A DNA stretch of 64,000 nt from Patella vulgata (lineage: Eukaryota; Mollusca; Gastropoda; Patellidae): positions 82,548,767 to 82,612,766 of the forward strand of contig NC_065882.2 of NCBI RefSeq assembly GCF_932274485.2, given 5' to 3'. Positions 33,701 through 44,170 of this stretch are shown here, piece after piece. The notes below the pieces were generated by a model, which was not told the origin of the DNA, made no database searches, and saw nothing but the letters and a program-made list of their open reading frames with translations. The translations under genes and the position numbers were made by a program. Position 1 is the stretch's first letter; each line of letters opens with the position of its first letter.

Positions 33701-34172
33701 AGATACATTATGGGAGAATAAATAAAGAACTGGCAGTTCTCATTATAATAGTTAAAAACTACATAATGTAAAAGGGAATTTACTGAAAATTTCAGTCAAA
33801 TTGATCCACTCTGAACCGAGAATTTAGCGATTGAATTTTAGGCCTAGTCTCAATCATCATTAATAAAGTCGGTGCGATAACAAAACATAGACTAGATTAC
33901 CCACTTTATGATTTCATCATCAATGAGCGTTGAGCAGCAGATCGGATTCTAATCCAGAAAATATCTCTGGCTAACTATGACATGGTGAGTTGATTATGGT
34001 CTGGATAAGTTAATTAATGTCTTATTAATAATTTATATAACAGAAATGAAATGAAATGGAGTTTAACGTCCTACTGTTCTGCTCCGACTGGGCTAATGAA
34101 GCCAGAATTTAGATACTATTTCAGGGCTAAAGAAAGACCTGTAATTAGCAGATTTAGCTCTTTCATAATGTA
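33701..34172 (+). mobile_element. MITE family F, copy with SINE-B fragment inside
   Basis: Left part matches 57626-57960 (agatacattatg start, 'aatttactgaaaatttcagt') and right part 'ggctaaagaaagacctgtaa' to 'cataatgtatg' matches 57960-58010. A SINE-B 3' fragment at 34043-34106 interrupts it. Confidence 0.7.
34043..34106 (-). mobile_element. SINE-B, copy 4 (3' end only)
   Basis: (GAAAT)n followed by 'ggagtttaacgtcctactgt' and 'ccgactgggctaatgaag', reverse orientation; 5' truncated as expected for incomplete reverse transcription. Confidence 0.8.
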
Positions 34173-34219
34173 TGTTTATTTGGGTTTAGTTGTTAAGACA
34201 GTGTTTTATTTTTTACGGT

Positions 34220-35132
34220 TTATTCCATCGTTTTCTTGTAACAAACCACGTGAAAGTAATTAGGAAAATTAACATAAGAACTGGTCGGGTGATATTTTTC
34301 TATTAAGTGTCCAATTTCCGAGAGAACTCTCGAATTCTCATCTGTTTCCATGGACTTTATAAAGCTGTATGTTGAAAACATATCCACCAAATATTTTACG
34401 GTTCCCTGTAATCGAAAGTAAACAATGGGTTAGTTTGCTAAATTACGGAAACTCAATGGCGTGTTTCTTTTACCAAGCTTAAAAAAACTCATGACGAGAT
34501 TTCACAAGAAAGGGCTATACTCCGTGGGATGCCGGAATTGAATTGTCATCTTTCTTTTATCAAATTTAACTTAATTAAAGTTCCAAATGATGGTATGTTG
34601 AATTACAATTACACATATACGAACATTGGAATTCGATATAAGAGTAGGCCATAGTGCCGTTGTCTGCCGTCTGGGCAAACATTCCCTTATAGCACACTGT
34701 ATGGCGTATGCCCGTCTTCATTAGTCCAGTTCGGAGCAGAACAGTGGGACGTTAAACTCCATTTCATTTCATTTCATTTAGTCGAAATGGGATTTAACGT
34801 CCTACTGTTCTGCTACGACTAGGCTAATGATGACAGGCACACGCCACTCAGTGTGCTATGGGGGAAATTCTTATGGCCTACTCTAATATCGAATTCCAAC
34901 TGCCAGGGATTCTTTTCAAAGCACGCCAACGTGTAAACGGGACCTCGGTTTTTTTGTCCCATACGAACCATTAGATAGCTGTCCTTGTCAGTCCCTCCGT
35001 CCAGCACCATCGACAAGGGGAAAGGGAAATCACGCCGGGAAATACCGATAAACTTTCTCGGCCAACACCGGGAGCGAACCCACGACCTCTAGACTAGCCA
35101 GACAGCGTCTTACTAATTTTGCGAGAGAGAGA

Positions 35133-35164
<32 letters not shown>

Positions 35165-38100
35165 AATGGGGTTTAACGTCCACTCGACACAAACTAGGTC
35201 ATTTCGGGACTAACATATGGTTTAATTTTATTTCAATAATTCGCTTGCGCGTAGGGGTCGAAACTGGAGGACCCGGAGAAAACCCACGAGGTTGGACAGG
35301 CGACCCTACTCCTTGCCACGTACAACCGGGGATTCCACTTTGCGAAAGTGCCCCTCTGAAAGTAAATAGTTCCTTTGTGCTGAATGAGAGCGGAGATCAA
35401 ACTTTATAGCGTCTTCGATAAAATGATATCTTACCCCAACTGAGTCATCGTCTAACTTTTTGTCTTCAATCAGTTTGAAATTATTAAATTCTTTGAAAAC
35501 ATCACTCCACGTACCATTAAACAGGTTAGCTGGTTGATTCCCTTTCATATTATTTGTAAGTAGCGTGAGTAGTTCTCTGACCCATGGCACATTTCCATCA
35601 GGCAGACTCCATACCAGAACTTAAAATATATATACAAGTTTGTTTGGGTTCCTTTTTCTTTAGTGTTTTTGCGTGTATGTTGTATGTGGTGGGTGTGGAT
35701 GTTGATGGGTCTGGGGGGCGAATATAACTATTGATATATAGACCAAATACGAGCTAAAGATTTGCTGGGCTAATGTAATTAAAGAACAAAATACTCCTTA
35801 CACGTTCGTCAATAACGCATAATGGCTATGATCTATTTGGGATTTCTTGTGTAGCATTGTCATATGTGTACCTACATCAGCATCAACCATTCCGAGAGTA
35901 TCGCAAAATCTATGCATTTCTCTTATCAGTCACAATAAAGTCTTTAAAACGATGTACTATCGACAAGTATAGAAGTATGAAATCAAAATAATTTGAAATT
36001 GTTTTCTTTGTCCGCAATTACTTTTAAAGTAGGTTAAAGGTGTATTGTTTGGTTTGGGGCTTCGACAATTCTTTTTTTTTTGTATTTTGCATTCAGAAAA
36101 CAAAACAGATAAACATCGGCGTTTGTAAGAGAGCTAGGTTCAGGTTGTATAGAAAATCGCGTACAAAATTTCTACTATGCTAGATGAGTAAACAGCGGCG
36201 CCCGATACTCTGAACCTTGATTCTTAAGTTGCGAATCCCCTTCCCATGGGAGTAGGGGTCCGACAAAACGTCGAAATTTAATTCGACTTTTGCGTACAAC
36301 AATCAACTTTCGTGCATAAGTCGACCAACTTCAGATGTCGCTAAAACACTGCTTAAGAAGACCCCCGACTCTTCCTTCCTCCCTTAAAAGCACCCCCTTT
36401 ACACATACTGTTTTCCATCAAGGAAGGATTTCTCGCAACAGCAATCCATTTTATTGGATTTTATTTTTCCATACCTAATAATTTATTGAACCTTAAAGCG
36501 TCCTATAATATCCTTTAGATAGTTTTAAAAAATAATATTTACCTAAAAGACCGTTTGGCGCCAGAACTCTATTAATTTCTGTTAAACTCTTTTTATTAGC
36601 AAACCAGTGGAAACATTGAGCACATATAAAAGCCTGAAAAATATGATTTTGTTTAAAATGGTTGTGTTCAACTGGCTTTATTCAATCTTCTATCCTGCCA
36701 GATTCCTGCATTGGCCCAGGAGGTACATGGGGATTTTCCGTCGCGGTTTCTCCTTGTCGGTGGTGCAGAGCAGACAACGTGTAGTCGTTCGTATGGGATG
36801 GAAAACCGAGGTTCCGTGTACACATTGGTGTGCACGCAAAATATTTCTTGGCAGTCTTCATTAGCCCAGTCGGAGCAGAACAGTAGGAAGTTAACTCCTA
36901 TACATGGCGTATGTCCGTGTTCATTAACCCAGTATGGACAGAACAGTAGGAAGTTCTACTGTTCTGCTCCGACTGGGCTAATGAACGCGATCTGTGGTCT
37001 GAGCACACGCATGTACAGGATGGCGATGTACATACAAACAATTGTATAAATAGATATGAATAATGGTTTGAGTGCTTTAAAACAAGAAAATCATTCAATG
37101 AAGTACAAACTTTCACAGAATTATCTGGCAATGCGATATCATTTGCAGCACACTGCAGTGATTCCACACCAGGACTTTGTTCCTTCAACGTCTCCAGAAA
37201 TTCCACTAATGGCTCAGTTACCAGGAACTTCTCTTGCTTCTAAAGAAAAATCATCATCTTTGTTTTAGACAAACCAGAAATAAACAAATCTTGATTAAAT
37301 AATTAGAGATTTCAAACGTTTTAAACATTGGGGCCAACACAATTAAGGTTACCCATTGGCACGGGTGTCTGATTCTTTTTATCGATTGGGCATTTTACCG
37401 ATGGACTTTTTTAACGGATATACTTTTTGCCGGATGGGCGGTTTACTAAGTGTATAGTAGTTGTGACCCATATTTAACATAACCCAGTATTTCGCCTTTC
37501 AATATTTTTCTTGGATTGTCGATATTGAAATATCATACGTATGTACTTAATAGTTTACATAACAATAACAATATTTACTATTTGATTTAATAAACAATAA
37601 CAATACTTGTTATTTTAATTAATACACAATAAGAATACTTACTATTTTATTTAAAGCGAGAATTTCAAATTTTCTAAGAAAGTCAAAACGTAATTATTTC
37701 TATGTCTTTTGCTCAATAGGTTGTCAACTCACAATTATACGATCATAGGTGTCATTCTCACACTTAAAACTCATTTACACAGGAAATAATAACACAATTA
37801 CCTCCCTTGTTTTCTATTCTCCACCATGGAGTAGCTTTTTTCAAACGATTGAAAATGAAGTTGAAAATGATATTTTTGCCAATTTCTCAACTGGCAATAG
37901 TGAATTATAGGATTAATAGGATTATTCTTTAACAATGTAGGGCTGTTTATGGATACCATCTATTTTCAGGCTTTATTTTAATAAATTTTAAAAATATAAC
38001 TTAAAAATTTGAAATTTCCGCTTTAATAAATAATAACAATAATTATTATTTTACTTAATAAACAAAAACAATACTTACTATTTTACTTAACAGTTTTCTA

Positions 38101-40138
38101 CTAAATTTACCAGTACCCGCTCCAAGTTCAACTATATCATACTTGATGGTATTTTCTGAAGTACAAAGAATAATAATTATATCACCTTTAACGAAGATAG
38201 TATAACCCTTAAGGGGCCACTGTCGTAAAAATAGTATAGTAATTTCCCATGCTTATTATTATAGCATATAATGCATGGAAATAATAATGTAAATCAAAAT
38301 TTGAATTTTTACTAAAACTACAACTTGGTTCCGTTTGTGGTCGACCATATGTCTAAGTGAACAAATCTATAGCCAGAATTAAAATCTACGTCAAACGTTT
38401 GATCAATGAATAACGTGATAATACTAAAAACAGGTCAGGTGCATCTCTGTCAATTCGCTCGAGATGAGCCTTTGAATACAAGCATGGTAAATACGGTGTG
38501 TCCTCACTGTGCCCACTTTTGATTAATCCAATTAAGGTCTAATTAGGATTAGTGGATTAAGCGGATTAGGATTAGGTGTTATAGGTAATTAGATGGGGAA
38601 AAAAACCAAATATTTTATGTAAATACAAGTCAGGCGCACCTGTGTCTATTCGCTCGAGATGAGCCTTTGAAGTTGCTACAAAACCCCTGGTAAATACAAG
38701 TCAGTCGCATCTCTGTCCATTCGCTCGAGATGAACCATTGAAGTTACTACAAAACCCCTGGTAAATATTTCCATTTGTTTCTTGGGTGTTTTATCCAGTT
38801 AATGCTTTAACGTTATCACTCGTGTTGAGAAGCTAGATTTGAGTGTTCAACTGTTTATTGTAGTTGTATTGTCCAATACATTGTTATATGATATCGTGGA
38901 CAGGTTGATTTAATTAAAGCAAGGTTTCTACTGTCGTGCGATGCGTTACGATAGAATTGTTCCTATTGATTCCACGATCTGGTACGTACAGATATGTTTG
39001 GATACGTTTTGATACGATCAAGAGGATTGCTACGACTAACATCGATAAGATCTGATAGGACCATCACCAGGCCCGTAACGGGGGGGGGGGGGCAGGGGGG
39101 GAGCCCCCTTGCAAAAAGTTTCGCCCCCCTCCCCCCGTGAAAAAATTGTCGACCATTAAAAAAATAGATATACAGGGTCAGTCAATTTTACAGCACCCCC
39201 GAGAACACTTCCCGCCCCCTTAGAGCTAGTTACGGCCCTGACCATCACGTTTACTCCATGATTTCAATCGTAGCACGAATTGTGATATAGGGAACTTATA
39301 GCATAATTTATTTAGATATGACGGCGTAATATCAAAAATAGAAAATGGGTTTAAACGGAGAAAAATACCCCCCAAAAACAATCTGTTGTATATCAAAACA
39401 TCACTTAAAAAGGCTGTGTGAACGTGAAGGTAGGTGATCGTCTCCCTTTGTCATATTAAAAACAATTTAAAACAGGAGATCCAGCTGATTGATGTTTGAT
39501 GTCATCAGTGCGGATAGAACAAAAACCGTGGTTACTTGTATTATAAGATTTCATTTGGTTTGTATGCTTTGTGGTCTAGCAAATCAGCTACAACCCTATA
39601 TCTATACCAGTGATTCTCAACACAGGTGTGCCGCGACACACAGGTGTGCCGCGAGATCTTCTTAAGTGTGCTGCGGAATTTTGAACGGCACACTAAGAAA
39701 ATGCGAAAAACCACATGATCCCAATTAAGCACTCACCGGTATCTACTGATAAGTTCATAGCTGTGCTTTTTATTTAGTTTGAGTCATTCTATGTGTCTAT
39801 GACTAGTCTCTGTCTACGGTTGTATGCCATTTATGACTTGCCATTTTTTTATTTTGCAAAATTCAAATATTTTTCATATATATATTTAGCCAGGTGTGCG
39901 CTATTTTTTTCATATATATTTAGCCAGGTGTGCCGCTATTTTTCCATGTGCTCCAAGGTGTGCCGTCGGCATAAAATGGTTGAGAAACACTGATGTAGTA
40001 GCTGTTTCTAGTCTATCGGGCTATAATTTCTATGCACTAACCTTGCTGAGATGGTATTTCCACTTTTCTCACCATATCTAATACAAAGTCTACAGTCTCA
40101 TCAGAATAGCCAGGCCTATAAGCCTCATATGCTGCTCC
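34220..40138 (-). CDS. SAM-dependent methyltransferase paralogue (exons 2-7)
   Basis: Six exons in phase: 40138-40042, 38155-38079, 37239-37117, 36633-36543, 35619-35435, 34405-34220 (TAA); 759 nt, 252 aa without the first exon. Two exons (97 and 91 nt) have exactly the lengths of their counterparts in the gene at 21742-29634, and all phases agree. Motifs: GAAYEAYRPGYSDETVD, motif I IVELGAGTGKFSRKL, LVTEPLVEFLETL, AANDIALPDNS, ICAQCFHWFANKKSLTEI, RVLAPNGLLVLVWSLPDGN. The last exon (TVKYLVDMFSTY to HVVCYKKTME) has diverged strongly. All catalytic-core motifs are kept, so it looks functional. The start is uncertain: a candidate first exon at 42785-42846 is out of phase by one base. Tandem duplication with the neighbouring gene is evident; the substrate is unknown. 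Confidence 0.88.
34630..34780 (+). mobile_element. SINE-B, copy 5 (3' half)
   Basis: Starts 'gaattcgatataagagtagg' and ends GTTAAACTCC(ATTTC)n. It meets the oppositely oriented copy at 34781 tail to tail. Confidence 0.85.
34781..35112 (-). mobile_element. SINE-B, copy 6
   Basis: Nearly full length: 'gggatttaacgtcctactgt' at the left, core 'gggacctcggtttttttgtc', head 'gaacccacgacctctagact' at the right. Confidence 0.85.
35118..35337 (-). mobile_element. SINE-A, copy 7 (head missing)
   Basis: (GA)n at 35118-35164, 'ggggtttaacgtccactcga', CGCTTGCGCGTAGGGGTC, 'cccggagaaaacccacgagg'; stops at 'gtacaaccggggattcc' before the A box. It directly follows SINE-B copy 6. Confidence 0.85.
35640..36540. 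other. Methyltransferase 2 intron, nothing further seen
   Basis: Unique-looking intron sequence between the 185-nt and 91-nt exons. No repeat or coding feature recognised. Confidence 0.45.
36700..36985 (+). mobile_element. SINE-B, copy 7 (rearranged)
   Basis: 'cctgcattggcccaggaggt', 'gtagtcgttcgtatggga', 'accgaggttccgtgtacaca', then an early jump to the 3' end 'tcttcattagcccagtcgga'. The 3' end segment recurs twice at 36900-36985, once inverted. Intronic. Confidence 0.7.
37280..38060. other. Methyltransferase 2 intron with short AT repeats
   Basis: Several scattered copies of 'aataaacaataacaatactt' and 'actattttatttaa' at about 37560-37650 and 38030-38090, the last abutting the donor of the 77-nt exon. 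Otherwise unremarkable. Confidence 0.5.
38420..38780. repeat. Diverged direct repeat
   Basis: Three copies of 'aatacaagtcag.cgca', 'attcgctcgagatga.cc' and 'ttgaagttactacaaaaccc' at about 38430, 38625 and 38695. Unclassified. Confidence 0.6.
38920..39305. mobile_element. MITE family K, interrupted by a hAT MITE
   Basis: Left end 'aaggtttctactgtcgtgcg', right end 'atcgtagcacgaattgtgat' followed by 'atagggaactt', inverted relative to each other and matching 31066-31205. The centre is split by the element at 39068-39240. Confidence 0.65.
39068..39240. mobile_element. hAT-like MITE with perfect 8-bp TSD
   Basis: Ends CAGGCCCGTAAC and GTTACGGCCCTG, flanked by the identical ACCATCAC at 39060-39067 and 39241-39248. 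173 bp, with long G and C runs next to the left end. Confidence 0.9.
39608..39992. mobile_element. hAT-like MITE, copy 2 of the 1269 family
   Basis: Ends CAGTGATTCTCAACACAGG and GGTTGAGAAACACTG. The interior shares 'tcaaatatttttcatatata', 'tagccaggtgtgc' and 'catagctgtg' with 1269-1547 in reverse. Has an extra internal duplication of the AGGTGTGCCGC piece at both sides. Target duplication not clear. Confidence 0.8.
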
Positions 40139-40309
40139 CTATAAACCACATCATTAGCTAGTAATTACGACATAATTAATTCGTAATTTCGAGATAATTT
40201 CAAGGTCACCATACAATAACATAATGCTAGGCCAACACCGTAATGTATTTTATGTTACAGAACAAAAATGAATATTGAAATTAATGCGACTGGTGATAGG
40301 TCGTAATCG

Positions 40310-40510
40310 ATGCATTTATTTCTTGCCCTCGTTCATTATATGTTCTCATTAATTTCATTCATTGATAATATGTTCTCATTAATTTCATTAATTAATTATA
40401 TGTTCTCATTAATTTCATTAATTAATTATATATTCTCATTAATTTCATTCATTAATAATATGTTCCCATTAATTTCATTCATTAATAATATGTTCCCATT
40501 AAATCCATGC
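40310..40510. repeat. 30-bp minisatellite, about six units
   Basis: Units of TCATTAATTTCATTCATTAA taatatgttc, followed at 40610-40675 by a 19-bp repeat 'ccctactggtcttgattga', four copies. Lies just upstream of methyltransferase 2 exon 2. Confidence 0.85.
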
Positions 40511-40997
40511 TCTGGTTAAAATGTTCTTATTAAGACAAAACGACCTTAAAATTATCTCGTATTTACGAGGGATTATTATGTCGCAATCAGCATATTATTT
40601 TTTATTTATTGGCCCTACTGGTCTTGATTGACCCTACTGGTCTTGACTGACCCTACTGGTCTTGATTGACCCTTATTAATATCATTCACTCATGTCTTGG
40701 TCTCATTAATACCATGCTCTCATTATTTTCATGCTCTAATTACGACAGATAGCGATCAGATTAAAATTATCTCCTACCTCGTCTAATTATGTCGTAACTG
40801 CGAGATGATCATATCGTAATTGCGACATGTTTTTCAACAATTTATCTTGTTCATAACGAATTACAGAACCTGAGCTTGCCCAGTCAATATGCATCAATTT
40901 ATGTGAATGAACACAGTAATTTAGATTATCACCACACCAATAAGTCGGGGTGTATTATTGTTTACAATATCACATGATGACTCACAATCTCTCCTAC

Positions 40998-41047
40998 CTG
41001 TTGGTGGTAGCCCTTTCTTACAGTTTCAAGAATATCCATATTTTTGA
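40998..41047 (-). pseudogene. Relic of a third methyltransferase exon 2
   Basis: Reverse strand encodes MDILETVRKGYHQQ followed by a splice donor gtagga. This resembles the end of exon 2 of the paralogue (VDFVLDMVRKVEIPSQQ then gttagt). The 5' part of the exon is gone, replaced by unrelated repeat sequence from about 41048, and the exon end is a few bases shorter, which changes phase. A short match, so moderate confidence. Confidence 0.4.
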
Positions 41048-41205
41048 AATAAAATGGGGATTAACTAACGTCTCAGTTTTCTTCACCATCGGAGCTAAGA
41101 AAGACGGAGAGACGCGTTCCTTATTCTGAAAAGTACATTTTGCTGGCCAGTCGCTAGAGGTTATCAGGAGTAAAGGTGACCAAACACGGTCACACCTGAA
41201 TAGTA

Positions 41206-41376
41206 AGGCCATCCCCAGATTTCAACAAGGTCACGATATGTAAACAGGGCTAGGCCACGTGACTGTTGCCCATGATTGTGGAGTATGGATAGGGATTTAG
41301 AGTTAGGGTCAAGGTTAGCGCCAGTCCGATTTACATCTCGTGACCAGGGACGAAATCCGGAGGTGGCCGTAGTATG
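41206..41376. mobile_element. MITE family H, copy 2
   Basis: Inverted ends 'taaggccatccccagatttc' and 'gaaatccggaggtggccgta', with subterminal 'gtcacgatatgtaaacagg' against 'tttacatctcgtgac'. No coding. Confidence 0.75.
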
Positions 41377-41451
41377 CTTGATAATGACTAGAGAAGCCTA
41401 GTGGAAACGTCGCTGAGTAATAAGCAGTAATTGTATTCCATAGAATTGTGA

Positions 41452-41660
41452 TCTGTTTATATAACTGGCTGAAGTGAAGAGTGATAACAGATACACAGGC
41501 GAATGTCTGCTCACTAATAATTCCTTCGAAGGCCAAAAGTTGTTGTGTGAGACTATGGGAGGATATTTGATAATTCAAAAAAATAAATAAAATAATTGAC
41601 TGTCAGGATATAAGGGAAAACGAGAAAAATAGACAAAGTCCGAACATTACCATGCTTTTA
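41452..41660. mobile_element. Single arm of the TTAA foldback family
   Basis: 'gataacagatacacaggcga', 'gctcactaataattccttcg', 'ccaaaagttgttgtgtgaga' match one arm and the loop side of the palindrome at 20726-21453. The partner arm is missing. Confidence 0.75.
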
Positions 41661-42168
41661 TTAAGCAAAGCAAATGTTTGGATTTTAATTGGTCTTCGCT
41701 TTGTAAAACTTAATATTTAAAAAAAATTGTACTGGTGGATCCTTAGAGGAATGCAGGTGATTCAAGATCCACAATTGAGCGGAAACAGATCATAAGCTCC
41801 TGCTAGTTTTGTCACCTCGATCGCTAGCAATAACTTCAGGAGGATGAGAGGTCACGGACATGTCTTACTATTGGACAAATGTATAGGGCATTTACACTGA
41901 TGTCAACAGGGCCCTTTTCTTAGCTACGGAGGCTCCTTTCTTGGTCTCAGGGCCTCGCACTGAAGTCACAGGGATCCTTGCACTTATTACGGGGCCCTTT
42001 TCTTGGAATGAGGCCCCTCCATTGGACTCGAGGCCTGTGCTCTTGGGGGTCAATATCAAATTTTCTAACAGAATTTAGTGTTTTCTTTCAGTTTTATTTT
42101 TGGATATTTTTTATTTCAATTTCGAGATGGAGACGCCGCCTCTGGTGTCTCCTCTGCTGACTCTTTGA

Positions 42169-42386
42169 GGGTGCTGGATTATCAGTCCGGAACGTCCCAA
42201 ATTGACAGAATTGTAATCAAGTGAATAAGTGATACGGAATTCAGCCCTGTCATAGTTCTGCCAGTCCCGACATTTGTTATGCAGTCGGCACATACGTTGT
42301 ACTCCGAAATTCTCCTTTTCACTCGATTGATACTATTTTCGGAATTGAGAGAATTTAATTCCTGAACGTTCAATCGAGTATCTCCT
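42169..42386 (-). mobile_element. MITE family E, copy 3
   Basis: 'gtgctggattatcagtccgg' at the left and 'gaacgttcaatcgagta' at the right; interior 'ggaattcagccctgtcatag' matches copy 1 in reverse. Confidence 0.75.
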
Positions 42387-42784
42387 TTATATAATCTACA
42401 CAAATACGCACTAATTTAAAAGATCAACATTTTAAATTAAAATTAAATAGAAAGCGAAAGTAAAGTAGACGACTAGAGACACTGAGGTCGAGATCGCGCA
42501 CATTATGATCTCGCTTCACAATATTTATCGTAACTTTTGGACAAAAGAGTAAAACCAAGGTTTCGGAGAAAGCTAGATCGGAGACGGTCCTGCGCCTTTG
42601 AGGTCATATTATATGGAATAAGGGTTGGGATCTGCAGATTTCGTCAAAGTCTCGAGATGCAAACAGTGCTATCGCACAGGGCAAAGCCTAATCCACATAT
42701 GACGTCATTTTGCAGGAAGGTCTCCGATCTAGCGTTTTCATAAGTATTGCATACGATCGCACGATATGAATACTCTAGATTTAC

Positions 42785-42846
42785 CTGTTCGCTTTGGTGA
42801 TAGAAGTTTCTATGTCGCCGACCCTGGCTTTGGAATCAACCACCAT
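42785..42846 (-). CDS. Candidate first exon of the methyltransferase paralogue
   Basis: Reverse strand: ATG at 42846-42844, encoding MVVDSKARVGDIETSITKAN and a donor gtaaat. The block ETSIT plus a similar spacing to the donor matches HETAITGFTQ, the first exon of the gene at 21742-29634. It ends in phase 2, whereas exon 2 at 40138 needs phase 0, so the join is off by one base. Possibilities: a frameshifted copy, a first exon of the broken third paralogue (relic at 40998), or a missed alternative exon. Confidence 0.4.
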
Positions 42847-43344
42847 CCAGAATGAGAGAATCACTTTCACTGTTTTCAAATCATGACACAGCTAAAGACT
42901 TATTTATTCAAGCTATCTTATCCAGAGTAGTAACTTTTATTTTTATGAGACTTATTTGTGTTGAGCGTTGCGCATACATTTTATGGATGGAGTATAGCGC
43001 ATTATACATATTATTATTACATGTCAAATTTAACTGTTCTATAAGCTTCAAGTTGAAAGAGGGACCCGGAGATGAGTCGTTCCATTGATCTTTATCACTA
43101 GTTGTACTAAACAATAAATATCTGGGCGAGAAATTTAAAACAATTAATATTTGTGCACATTTTAAAATAGTTGGACACCGATTTATTGGTGCGAACATTG
43201 TACAAATCCGTAATTTGCGTTGAAACTCCCTGGAACGAACATGGCGGCAGTCGCTCCATTCCGGCACAAACCCTTCCTCCAAAAAGTCTCGCTATCCGGG
43301 TGGACTGCAAGGGAAGACAACTCTGTTTGTGAGATTGGCACAGC

Positions 43345-43520
43345 CCATTAACGGTAAATTAACACCTAATTAATGGAGCTAAATCGCTAATATTTGGGAC
43401 CTAGAAATTGACACAAATAGGTTTCAAAGCATATAGTAATGTAATATGAATGTATATAAACTGATTTACATTCAGTCGTTTCCGTTTTTACTGTAATATC
43501 AAATCAGTTGTTCAGAAATT
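43345..43520 (-). repeat. Interspersed repeat R1, partial copy
   Basis: 'aatatttgggacctagaaat', 'gacacaaat.ggtt' and 'actgatttacattca' match 58590-58690 in reverse. Confidence 0.6.
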
Positions 43521-43744
43521 AACAATACTACCTTTATAGTTGCAATCAGCTCAGTGCTGGATTAACCGTAACTAAAAGGAGCACCTGCTTGGGACATCAT
43601 GGCAATTGGTGGTGGGGGTGAACAGACAGAATGTCTGATTTGTTAGATGCCAAATATAATTTAGAAATAAAGAACTTTCAATCAGTTTTTTACTGTTTTT
43701 GTCTTTTCACCGTTTTGTTTTGTATAAAATGCAAGAAAAAAATG

Positions 43745-43975
43745 GACAGCGACACTACGACCTACTCTTATATGGAAGACCAACTGCCAAGGGTTCTTTC
43801 ACATGCACAGGTCCATTGTTTTTTGCCCAATGTGTATGACTATGCATTGTCCTTTGCCAGAACCCCAGTCCTGCACCACCGAAAAGGGGAAACTGCAACG
43901 AAACATCCCGATGAATATGGGAGCTTGAGGTTCGCGAGCCAACGTCCTCCTCACTGGGCCAACAAGGCTTCCCCT
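43745..43975 (-). mobile_element. SINE-B, copy 8 (old)
   Basis: Diverged match: 'acgacctactcttatatgga', 'ccaactgccaagggttcttt', 'cctgcaccaccgaaaagggg'. The 139-aa open frame over it is not a gene. Confidence 0.65.
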
Positions 43976-44170
43976 TTAAATAAAGAAGACAAAGAACATA
44001 TTTTAATCAATTTATTATATCACCAAATAATAGAGCTGATATCTAGATGATATAGAACGTAATTTAATCTAATTGTCTCTCAATGTCAACTTATGAAAAC
44101 AAAGCTGTGTCCACACTTTGAAGATAAATATTTCTGTAATATAAAACTTTCATCCTAACCATGATCTTCA

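Noticed and set aside
35118-35164. (GA)n run as an independent microsatellite locus
   Set aside because: It is the (CT)n tail of a minus-strand SINE-A copy.
43631-44050. 139-aa ORF before UQCRH exon 4
   Set aside because: Covers an old SINE-B copy; composition changes at its border.
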